Source: DATIHT01 sp964348615
GTDB taxonomy: Bacteria > Patescibacteriota > Microgenomatia > Curtissbacterales > GWA2-41-24
DNA: 6,734 nucleotides
Assembly: GCA_964348615.1 (NCBI GenBank)
Contig: CAYGDE010000035.1
Coordinates: forward strand, 1 to 6,734
Direction: 5' to 3'
The position numbers and the translations under genes are program-made. This document shows, piece by piece, positions 1-5,704 of this stretch; positions within the stretch are counted from its first letter, which is position 1; each line of letters begins with the position of its first letter. Below the pieces are notes generated by a model. It had not been told where the DNA came from, did not search any database, and was given only the letters and a program-made list of their open reading frames with translations.

Positions 1-1470
1 GGGCCGGGATTTTTGAATTTTTGGATAAAACCAGAAATTTGGCAAGAAGAAGTAAAAAAAGTTCTCAGTTTACAGTTTGCAGTTAACAGTAAAAAAACAG
101 ACAAGAAGATATTGGTTGAATACGCACATCCAAACACCCACAAACTATTTCATATTGGCCATTTAAGGAATATTACAACCGGTGAAACGATATCGAGGTT
201 ATTGGAAGCTGTTGGCAATAATGTTGTGAGAGTGAATTATCAAGGAGACGTTGGTTTGCATATTGCCAAGGCAATTTGGGGAGTTATGAATTTAGGTGAG
301 GCTACACCTAAAACTTTAGACGAAAAGGTCGATCTTTTGGCAAGAGCTTATAGAGAAGGGAATAAAGCTTATGAGGAAGGCGGGCAAAAAGAGGCAATTG
401 AAGCAATCAATGCCAAAATTTACGAAAAAGACCCGGAAATTTTGGCAATTTGGGAAGAAACCCGTGCTTGGAGTTTGGAATATTTTGAGCGTATTTACAA
501 ACGGTTAGGCACGAAATTCGAAAGGTATTATTTTGAGGGTGAAGTTTTCGAATCTGGGCGTGCGGAAGTTTTAGGTGCTTTGGAGGCGGGCATTTTTGAA
601 CAAAGCGAAGGTGCAATTGTTTTTCCGGGAGAAAAATTCGGCCTGCACACGCGAGTTTTTATAAACAGTAAAGGGTTTCCCACATACGAAGGGAAAGATG
701 TTGGCCTGGCAAAGCTTCAATTTAGCGAATACTCGCCGGATTTAATAATTCATACTGTTGCGCCCGAACAAACAGATTATTTTAAGGTGATTTTTGAGGC
801 GATTGCCCAGGTTTTTCCAAAAACGCGCGGCAAGGAATTGCATTTGGCGTATGGGTGGGTAAGGCTAAAAGAAGGGAAAATGTCTTCAAGACGCGGGGAA
901 GTAATTACCGGGGAATGGTTACTTGAAGAAGCAAAGAAAAAGACATTGGAAATTATGGATTCTAGTGAGGTTAAAAAAGATGTAAATGTAGAGGAAGTTT
1001 GTGAACAAGTGGCAGTGGGAGCAGTAAAGTATGCGTTTTTGAAAATGGGTATGGGTCAGGATTTGGTTTTTGACATTAACGAGGCTGTGAATTTGAATGG
1101 TAATTCTGGGCCGTATTTGCAGTATACGTATGCAAGATGTAAATCGATTTTAACTAGGAGCCAGTTGCCAGCTGCCAGAGACCAGAATATAAATTTGAGT
1201 AGTTTAAATGCCGAAGAGGATACGCTTTTGAGGGCGCTAGGGCATTTTGGGGAGGTTATTTTGGATGCAGCAAGTACTTACAGCCCAAATGTGGTTGCAA
1301 ACTTTCTTTTTGAGGTTGCGCAGAAGTACAACAGTTTGTATAACAACTTGCCGATTTTGAAAGCAAGCGATGAAGAAAAGGCGAGAAGGTTATTTTTAAC
1401 CGAAGCAACTGCACAAATTTTAAAAAAAGGCCTTTTTCTTTTAGGAATTGAAGCTCCGGAAAAGATGTAG
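1..1470 (+). CDS. argS: Arginyl-tRNA synthetase, 5'-truncated by the window edge
   Basis: Class I synthetase that charges tRNA-Arg with arginine using ATP in the cytosol. The frame is open to base 1 and its first residues, GPGFLNF, match the conserved (A)GPGFINF stretch just before the catalytic core. The TTG at 13 is therefore not the true start, and the N-terminal additional domain (roughly 100 residues in the family) lies upstream of the window. The HIGH signature reads HIGH at 151-162. The KMSKS signature reads KMSSRR at 877-894. The DALR-type anticodon-binding domain begins near the NGNSGPYLQYTYAR stretch (about 1096-1137), and the gene ends with the family-like GIEAPEKM and a TAG stop. 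Two heptamer repeats (66-93 and 1161-1188) are translated inside it, both in places where family members vary in length. The next gene starts 4 nt downstream, so they are probably cotranscribed. Identity is certain; only the 5' end is missing. Confidence 0.97.
   Translation, partial: GPGFLNFWIKPEIWQEEVKKVLSLQFAVNSKKTDKKILVEYAHPNTHKLFHIGHLRNITTGETISRLLEAVGNNVVRVNYQGDVGLHIAKAIWGVMNLGEATPKTLDEKVDLLARAYREGNKAYEEGGQKEAIEAINAKIYEKDPEILAIWEETRAWSLEYFERIYKRLGTKFERYYFEGEVFESGRAEVLGALEAGIFEQSEGAIVFPGEKFGLHTRVFINSKGFPTYEGKDVGLAKLQFSEYSPDLIIHTVAPEQTDYFKVIFEAIAQVFPKTRGKELHLAYGWVRLKEGKMSSRRGEVITGEWLLEEAKKKTLEIMDSSEVKKDVNVEEVCEQVAVGAVKYAFLKMGMGQDLVFDINEAVNLNGNSGPYLQYTYARCKSILTRSQLPAARDQNINLSSLNAEEDTLLRALGHFGEVILDAASTYSPNVVANFLFEVAQKYNSLYNNLPILKASDEEKARRLFLTEATAQILKKGLFLLGIEAPEKM
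66..93. repeat. Four-unit heptamer tandem repeat inside argS
   Basis: Four consecutive 7-nt units, consensus CAGTWWR, start at 66, 73, 80 and 87; the first is CAGTTTA and the second CAGTTTG. They encode about nine residues (SLQFAVNSK) between the GPGF(L/I)NF element and the VEYAHPN strand of ArgS, a stretch whose length varies in the family. The period is 7, not a multiple of 3, so it cannot come from repeated amino acids or codon bias. Confidence 0.7.
1161..1188. repeat. Second four-unit heptamer repeat inside argS
   Basis: Four 7-nt units of the form CCAGNNN start at 1161 (CCAGTTG), 1168 (CCAGCTG), 1175 and 1182. They encode part of the loop SQLPAARDQNIN, just after the conserved helix YTYARCKSIL at the start of the anticodon-binding domain. 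This is a length-variable linker in ArgS proteins. The unit count and period equal those of the repeat at 66-93, but the unit sequence differs apart from a shared CAG. Confidence 0.65.
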
Positions 1471-1474
1471 TCTG

Positions 1475-2338
1475 ATGAAGAAGATTTTGCTTTTGGTATT
1501 AATTCTACTTTCTATATTTTTAGGCTATTCGCTTGGTTTTAACAAAGACGGAAATGGGACTGTCCAAAATTTAACAAATCCCAAAAACGAGATAATGAAG
1601 GTGGCTTTAATTGCCGATTCCCATAACGAAAACGACCTTTTGGCAAAGGCTTTGGCACAGGCTAAGGAGCAAAATGTCGATTTTGTGATTGGGTTGGGGG
1701 ACTATACGAATTTGGGAACAGATGATGAAATTTATTCTGCGAAGAAAGCTTTTGATGATTCTGGTGTTAAATTTTATACATTGGCTGGTGATAGGGATGG
1801 CTGGGATAACAGGGAGCATGGAGAGTATAACCTGACGAACTATAACCAATACTTTGGTCCAGGTAGCCAAGAATTTACGCAAAAAGAGATACGTTTTGTT
1901 CTAATAGATAATAGTAATTTATATTTAGGTATTCCTTCTGTGGACTGGGATTTAATTAACCAGTGGATAAAAGGAGTATATAATCCGATACCTGGATCTG
2001 GTGCTTCGCCGATTCCAATGGAAGAGTCTAAACTAACCTTTGTCTTTGCCCACAAAACACCGTTTCATCCGGATAGCGCCCATATAATGGGTGAGGACAG
2101 CCCGATGGTAGCGGAGGAAGCTAATCAGTTAATTAAGTTAATTGAGGAAAAGAAAGTAGATGGGTTTTTTAGTGGTGACCTGCATTTTTTTGCTCAGTTC
2201 AATTCGCCTGGCGGTTCTGTTAAAATGGCGACCATTGGGGCAGTTGCTTCACAGCGGAACTTTCAGGGTCCGCGTTTTGCTATTTTGAAAGTTTACAGTG
2301 ATTATAGCTGGGAAGTTTTAGATGTCCCAATAAATTAA
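1475..2338 (+). CDS. Membrane-anchored or secreted calcineurin-like metallophosphoesterase
   Basis: 287 residues. Residues 3-21 form a hydrophobic segment after MKK, with no lipobox cysteine, so it is a signal anchor or signal peptide that places the enzyme outside the membrane. The metallophosphoesterase motifs appear in order: DSH at 48-50, GD at 75-76, GDRD at 105-108 in place of GNHD, AH at 192-193, and GDLH at 234-237 in place of GHxH. Family members use two metal ions to hydrolyse phosphomono- or diesters; the substrate here cannot be read from sequence. The ATG at 1475 is preferred over the in-frame TTG at 1448, because the TTG would add nine charged residues before the signal segment and overlap argS. 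There is no clear Shine-Dalgarno sequence. The gene lies 4 nt after argS and its stop overlaps the next start, so it looks like the middle gene of an operon. The Asn-to-Asp and His-to-Arg changes in the third motif are unusual. Confidence 0.85.
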   Translation: MKKILLLVLILLSIFLGYSLGFNKDGNGTVQNLTNPKNEIMKVALIADSHNENDLLAKALAQAKEQNVDFVIGLGDYTNLGTDDEIYSAKKAFDDSGVKFYTLAGDRDGWDNREHGEYNLTNYNQYFGPGSQEFTQKEIRFVLIDNSNLYLGIPSVDWDLINQWIKGVYNPIPGSGASPIPMEESKLTFVFAHKTPFHPDSAHIMGEDSPMVAEEANQLIKLIEEKKVDGFFSGDLHFFAQFNSPGGSVKMATIGAVASQRNFQGPRFAILKVYSDYSWEVLDVPIN

Positions 2339-3612
2339 TGGCAGATTTTGAGAAATTAACATTACCAAATGGTTTGCGCGTAATTTTGGCGCCATTGCCG
2401 GCTTTCAAGTCGGTAAGCGCCATTGTTTTGTGTGGTGCTGGCAGTAGGTATGAAACCAAACAAACCAATGGTATTTCCCACTTTTTGGAGCATATGTTTT
2501 TCAAGGGTACAAAAAAGCGTCCAAGTGCAATTGAAGTAGCAACAGAAATAGACGCTATGGGAGGCGTGAACAATGCGTTTACTTCTAAAGAATACACTGG
2601 CTATTACATAAAGGCAGCAGCGGTTCATATAGACCACATCTTGGAGCTACTTTCAGACATGCTTCACAATAGCCTTTTTAAAAGCGAAGAATTTGAGCGC
2701 GAAAGAAATGTCATTTTACAAGAATTGCATATGCGTCATGACGACCCAAAAATTCGAGTTTTAGATTTGGTTGAAGAAGTAATTTTGGGGCGCGATCAGC
2801 CTTTGGGTTGGGACACTGGGGGATACCAGAATATTATTTTAAAGCAGACCAAGGAACAGATGACCGATTATATCCAAAAGCGTTACTTTCCAAATAATAT
2901 GGTTTTGATAGTTGCCGGGTTTTTCGACAAGAAAAAAGTTTTGGCATCCATAAAAAAATATTATGGTCATACAAAGCCAAAGGAAGTTACAAACTTTATG
3001 CCATATGTGGACAAGCAAAAAGGTTTGCAGGTGGAAATTGACAGACGCAAGATAAGGCAAGCGGCGGTTGCTGTTGGATTTAAGGGCCTTTCCCGTTTTG
3101 ACGACGACAGGTACGCTCTGGACATACTTTCCACTATTTTGGGCGGGGGAATGTCTTCCAGGATGTTTAACGAAGTTAGGGAAAAACGCGGTTTGGCCTA
3201 TTATGTGCGCACTGGTGCCGAGTATTACCACGATACTGGTGTTTTTGTTACCTACAGCGGTTTGGATTTGCCAAAGGTAGACGATGCCATTTCCGTAATC
3301 GTTTCCGAATATGCCAAAATCCGCGACGAGCGAGTGGGTGAAAAAGAGTTAAATAAGGCAAAAGAAAGCGTTAAAGGTCAAATGGCCCTAGGCTTTGAAG
3401 ATTCACTAAATGTTGCCCAGTTTTATGGATTTGGAGAACTTCTAGAGGCCAAAGTTGAAACTTTTGAAGAAGAAATTGCTCATATTAATGCGGTAACTAG
3501 TGCCGATATTGCCCGTGTTGCAAAGCGTATTATAACGCGGGACAAATTGAGCTTTGTTGCAGTCGGCCCATTTAAAGATAAGCTCCGTTTTGAAAAAATT
3601 TTAAAAGTGTAA
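2338..3612 (+). CDS. M16 family (insulinase/pitrilysin-like) zinc peptidase
   Basis: 424 residues, the normal size for a single-chain M16B peptidase. The inverted zinc motif HFLEH is at residues 48-52. The third zinc ligand is Glu129 in the stretch ERERNVILQE, 77 residues after His52, which is the same distance as in pitrilysin; the conserved Glu122 is also present. The C-terminal half carries GGGMSSRMFNEVREKRGLAY (270-288), the substrate-binding R/Y region. One chain therefore has both catalytic and binding signatures and could work as a homodimer. No signal peptide is seen, so a cytosolic peptide- or protein-degrading role is likely; the substrate is unknown. The ATG shares its A with the TAA of the phosphoesterase gene (2336-2338), which suggests translational coupling, and no Shine-Dalgarno sequence is present. 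It is the last gene of the argS cluster. Confidence 0.95.
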   Translation: MADFEKLTLPNGLRVILAPLPAFKSVSAIVLCGAGSRYETKQTNGISHFLEHMFFKGTKKRPSAIEVATEIDAMGGVNNAFTSKEYTGYYIKAAAVHIDHILELLSDMLHNSLFKSEEFERERNVILQELHMRHDDPKIRVLDLVEEVILGRDQPLGWDTGGYQNIILKQTKEQMTDYIQKRYFPNNMVLIVAGFFDKKKVLASIKKYYGHTKPKEVTNFMPYVDKQKGLQVEIDRRKIRQAAVAVGFKGLSRFDDDRYALDILSTILGGGMSSRMFNEVREKRGLAYYVRTGAEYYHDTGVFVTYSGLDLPKVDDAISVIVSEYAKIRDERVGEKELNKAKESVKGQMALGFEDSLNVAQFYGFGELLEAKVETFEEEIAHINAVTSADIARVAKRIITRDKLSFVAVGPFKDKLRFEKILKV

Positions 3613-3616
3613 TTTT

Positions 3617-3647
3617 TTGATATACAAAAATACCTCTCTGATATAAA
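3617..3647 (+). promoter_or_regulatory. Candidate ndk promoter
   Basis: TTGATA (3617-3622) and TATAAA (3642-3647) resemble sigma-70 -35 and -10 boxes, with a long 19-nt spacer. The pair lies in the 96-nt gap between the M16 gene and ndk. It predicts a transcript start near 3654, about 55 nt before the ndk ATG. The heptamer TGATATA occurs twice here, at 3618 and 3639, exactly 21 nt apart, which could also be an operator spacing. The call is moderate because the spacer is not optimal. Confidence 0.4.
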
Positions 3648-3658
3648 ATCCAAACTTC

Positions 3659-3678
3659 GTCAAGACTGGCATCTTGAC
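3659..3678 (+). promoter_or_regulatory. Stem-loop in the ndk 5' leader
   Basis: GTCAAGA (3659-3665) and TCTTGAC (3672-3678) form a perfect 7-bp stem around a 6-nt loop. If transcription starts near 3654, the hairpin sits at the extreme 5' end of the ndk mRNA, where such structures can stabilise a transcript. No U-run follows, so it does not look like a terminator for the M16 gene. A second, weaker pairing (TTCGA at 3679-3683 with TCGAA at 3695-3699) follows. The DNA inverted repeat could also be a regulator site. Confidence 0.5.
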
Positions 3679-3708
3679 TTCGAGGCGCGAGCATTCGAAA
3701 ATTAACTT

Positions 3709-4170
3709 ATGCAAAGAACAGTTGTTTTATTAAAACCAGATGCAATACAGAGGGGTTTGGTGGGCGAAATTATTTCCCGCTTTGAGCATAAAGGTTTAAA
3801 GCTGGTTTCTTTGAAAATGATTGCGGCTTCAGACGCTATTTTAGAAGAGCATTATGCGCACCACAAAGACAAGCCTTTTTTTGAGGGTTTGAAAAAGTTT
3901 ATGAAATCAGCACCCTTGGTTTGCATGCTTTGGGAAGGGATTGATGCCGTGGATGTTGTTAGGAAAATGGCCGGGGTTACAAATTCCCGCAATGCCGAGC
4001 TGGGCACAATCCGCGGAGATTTTTCCATGAGTACAAGCGCAAACATTGTTCATGCTTCAGACGGAGTAGATGCAGCACGCGAAGAAGAAGCCAGGTTTTT
4101 TGAGTCTTCTGAGGTTTTTGATTGGGAGCGGGTTATTTCTCCGTATCTCTACGCAGACGACGAAAAGTAG
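3709..4170 (+). CDS. ndk: Nucleoside diphosphate kinase
   Basis: 153 residues, full length. The enzyme moves the terminal phosphate between nucleoside tri- and diphosphates through a phosphohistidine and balances NTP and dNTP pools in the cytosol. The start reads MQRTVVLLKPDAIQRGLVGE, with the nucleotide-binding Lys9. The catalytic His115 lies in NIVHASD, where NxxHGSD is more common. The loop TNSRNAELGTIRGD (91-104) keeps the nucleotide-binding Arg and Gly residues but replaces the usual prolines with Ser93 and Leu98. The C-terminus, with a DWERVISPYLY ending, is complete. It has its own upstream promoter candidate and no Shine-Dalgarno sequence before the ATG. The TAG stop is followed directly by TAA and by further in-frame stops provided by a 9-nt repeat. 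Confidence 0.97.
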   Translation: MQRTVVLLKPDAIQRGLVGEIISRFEHKGLKLVSLKMIAASDAILEEHYAHHKDKPFFEGLKKFMKSAPLVCMLWEGIDAVDVVRKMAGVTNSRNAELGTIRGDFSMSTSANIVHASDGVDAAREEEARFFESSEVFDWERVISPYLYADDEK

Positions 4171-4270
4171 TAAAGATAGTAGAAATAGTAAATTTAGTAG
4201 AATTAGTCTTTTCGTCTATCTTTTGCTATCTTTTCTAATTTTACTATCTTTCCTAGCTTTACTATACTAG
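4168..4270. repeat. 9-nt-periodic inverted repeat (possible ndk 3' hairpin)
   Basis: The left arm is five 9-nt units, consensus TAGTARANN, starting at 4168, 4177, 4186, 4195 and 4204. The right arm is a run of mostly 9-nt units, consensus CTANCTTTN, from 4216 to 4270 (the first unit is 10 nt). The right arm is the reverse complement of the left-arm theme. Bases 4168-4179 pair with 4253-4264 at 11 of 12 positions, and 4186-4197 pair with 4235-4246 at 11 of 12; the pairs between are weaker. The transcript could fold into one long AU-rich imperfect hairpin and may serve as the ndk 3' end, though it lacks a canonical GC stem and U-tract. Confidence 0.65.
4240..4268 (+). promoter_or_regulatory. 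Weak promoter candidate for the CAP-domain gene
   Basis: TTTACT (4240-4245) and TATACT (4263-4268) are separated by 17 nt, and both lie inside the right arm of the 9-nt repeat. Transcription would start near 4275, only a few bases before the GTG at 4278, giving an almost leaderless mRNA. That would fit the missing Shine-Dalgarno sequence. AT-rich repeats give such matches by chance, so this is tentative. Confidence 0.25.
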
Positions 4271-4277
4271 ATAAAGA

Positions 4278-5398
4278 GTGCTGAGCCGTTATAAACTCCA
4301 CCACCATTTTTTGCCTCATTTTTTCGCTGCCCCCGAATTTGCAGATGAGGCNNNNNNNNNNNNNNNNNNNNNNNNNNNNNNNNNNNNNNNNNNNNNNNNN
4401 NNNNNNNNNNNNNNNNNNNNNNNNNNNNNNNNNNNNNNNNNNNNNNNNNNNTCCACCACCATTTTTTGCCTCATTTTTTCGCTGCCCCCGAATTTGCAGA
4501 TGAGGCTGCTAGTCTTTCGCGCAATTCTGTCCATCACCGCGCGCACGCCCTTTCCCCTTTGGCGCTTTTTGCTTATTTGCAAATTTTAATTGTTTTTTGT
4601 CTTTCTCTTTATGCTATTGGGCTAAAAGCGCCCCAGGTTTTGGGTACTGTTACTTTTTCTGCGGATCAAATAATTACTTTAACCAACCAAAAACGGGCGG
4701 AATATGGACTGCCTGCACTTACTTACAATTCAAAGCTTGCCAAGGCCGCAGGCGCCAAGGCGGCAAATATGTTTTTGGAGAATTATTGGGCACATAATTC
4801 GCCTTCTGGCAAAACCCCGTGGAGTTTTATTTCTGCTGCCGGATACAAATATATATTTGCCGGTGAGAATTTGGCGCGGGATTTTGATAACCCGTCTGCA
4901 GTTGTTAATGCTTGGATGAATTCACCGACGCATAGGGATAATCTTTTGGATAAGAATTTTGCTGAAATTGGGGTTGCAGTCTCTTATGGAAAGCTGACTG
5001 GCAGGGAAGGGATTTTAGTGGTGCAGGAGTTTGGGGCAGGAGCGGCAACTAAAAGAGCGCAGGTTAGGGGAGATAGTTTAGAACTTGGTGATAAAGAAGC
5101 TACGAGCCCTGGGGTGCCTGTTGTTTTGCAAGATCCTGACTTGGAGCTTGCGATTTTTCAAGACCAATCCTATTCGTCACCAGCCCCGACCACAGTTTTG
5201 GCTAGCAGACAATTTTCTGTTGCCAAGGGCGTATCCTTTTTGCTTGTAATGTTTATCTTTGTTCTCTTTTTGGCAGAGGTATTAATTACCTTGAGGAGGG
5301 AAAACGTAAATTTGCGGCCTGGAGTTTTGGCACACATTTTACTTTTGGCATTTGTTTTGTTTGCTCTTTGGTATGCTGTGGGAGGAGCAGTCCTTTAA
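4278..5398 (+). CDS. CAP-domain (SCP/PR-1-like) membrane protein, interrupted by an assembly gap
   Basis: Collapsing the duplicated gap flanks removes 155 nt and gives one continuous 321-residue frame starting at GTG 4278. That GTG is the first usable start after an in-frame TAA at 4272. Residues 1-42 are a His-rich cytosolic tail (LHHHFLPHFF, VHHRAHAL). Residues 43-64 form a membrane segment and about 77-201 an extracellular CAP domain. The CAP domain shows NQKRAEYGLPAL, His121 in WAHNSPSGKTPW, Glu145 in GENLA, His167 in SPTHRDNLL, and QEFG near 198-201. A polar linker and two further membrane helices follow (about 266-287 and 298-318). Bacterial CAP domains are mostly of unknown biochemical function and are linked to cell-envelope roles. 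No LPxTG-like signal is seen. The gene is followed in the same frame by a small membrane protein. CAP assignment is firm; the repaired N-terminus is inferred. Confidence 0.88.
4297..4506. repeat. Identical 55-bp copies flanking the gap (contig overlap)
   Basis: Bases 4297-4351 and 4452-4506 are identical over 55 nt and touch the two sides of the N run directly. Both encode the same peptide stretch ending PEFADE. This is what unmerged overlapping contig ends look like, not a biological tandem repeat. Confidence 0.92.
4352..4451. other. Assembly gap, 100 N
   Basis: Exactly 100 undetermined bases, a usual placeholder length in scaffolds. Because the flanks duplicate each other, the real gap size is probably negative: the contigs overlap by 55 nt and no sequence is missing. 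Confidence 0.97.
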
Positions 5399-5415
5399 GA
5401 CTTCGACTTAAAGGA
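5391..5415 (+). promoter_or_regulatory. Hairpin sequestering the Shine-Dalgarno of the 93-residue gene
   Basis: TCCTTTAAG (5391-5399) and CTTAAAGGA (5407-5415) are perfect 9-bp reverse complements around a 7-nt loop. The 5' arm contains the TAA of the CAP gene (5396-5398). The 3' arm contains AAGGA (5411-5415), a Shine-Dalgarno sequence 7 nt before the ATG at 5423. A ribosome ending at the CAP stop would melt the stem and expose the site, so the second gene should be translated mainly after the first. This is the only convincing Shine-Dalgarno sequence in the window. Confidence 0.6.
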
Positions 5416-5450
5416 ATATCCAATGTCAAATATCAAATATCAAATTAATC
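5416..5450. repeat. Heptamer repeat spanning the start codon of the small membrane protein
   Basis: Four 7-nt units, consensus ATRTCMA, start at 5416, 5423, 5430 and 5437, with the last two identical; a decayed fifth may follow at 5444. The second unit, ATGTCAA, provides the start codon. The repeat encodes the first seven residues (MSNIKYQ), and the possible fifth unit would carry this into INR. It begins directly after the AAGGA ribosome-binding site. Confidence 0.7.
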
Positions 5451-5704
5451 GAATAGATCCTATCGATGTTTTTGCTTACACTTTACTTGTCGCTGGACTT
5501 TTATTGGCGGCTATTGTCTTTTTAAAGTTTAACTTTAGTGCCGTTTGGCAACTGGATGCCATTTTTGGAGTGGTAATTTTTTATTTAATTTGGGGCCTTG
5601 TTTATCACTATGCCAAAGGAGATCTTTCTAAAAAACTCGCCGCGGAGTATTTGCTGATTGCGGCGATTTGCAGCTTGGTTGGGGTATTGGTTTTTTGGCT
5701 TTAG
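5423..5704 (+). CDS. Small three-helix membrane protein of unknown function
   Basis: 93 residues that I do not recognise. It has three hydrophobic helices at about 16-35, 44-63 and 73-93, with short polar links (YHYAKGDLSKK between helices 2 and 3), and ends within the last helix. It has no catalytic motif. The ATG at 5423 is chosen because AAGGA lies 7 nt upstream. It is in the same frame as the CAP gene, with only the TAA at 5396 and 24 nt between them, so the two are probably cotranscribed and translationally coupled. That makes a partner or assembly factor of the CAP membrane protein a reasonable guess. Its TAG overlaps the end of the convergent sortase gene by 4 nt. Confidence 0.75.
   Translation: MSNIKYQINRIDPIDVFAYTLLVAGLLLAAIVFLKFNFSAVWQLDAIFGVVIFYLIWGLVYHYAKGDLSKKLAAEYLLIAAICSLVGVLVFWL

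Noticed and set aside
13..15. TTG as the argS start codon
   Set aside because: Upstream codons remain open and encode the conserved GPGF motif; the true start lies outside the window.
1448..1450. TTG as the metallophosphoesterase start
   Set aside because: It would overlap argS and put nine charged or polar residues before an ideal signal segment beginning at ATG 1475.
2839..3231. 130-codon minus-strand frame opposite the M16 gene
   Set aside because: It lies wholly inside a well-supported gene and has no recognisable protein features.
3659..3678. Intrinsic terminator of the M16 gene
   Set aside because: The stem is followed by TTCGAGG, not a T-run, and lies downstream of a promoter candidate for ndk.
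4168..4270. CRISPR array
   Set aside because: Units are 9 nt, contiguous and degenerate, with no spacers and no cas genes nearby.
4466..4468. TTG as the CAP gene start after the gap
   Set aside because: It lies in the duplicated 55-nt flank; the collapsed sequence continues upstream to GTG 4278 in the same frame.
5396..5398. Programmed stop readthrough fusing the CAP protein to the small membrane protein
   Set aside because: The frames match, but the stop is inside the 5' arm of the hairpin and a good ribosome-binding site and ATG follow, so reinitiation explains the layout better.
4278..5398. CAP protein as substrate of the neighbouring sortase
   Set aside because: No LPxTG-like signal followed by a helix and basic tail is present; the protein is instead held by three membrane helices.
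3676..5406. Octamer GACTTCGA shared by the ndk leader and the CAP stop hairpin
   Set aside because: Octamer matches are expected many times by chance in a window of this size.
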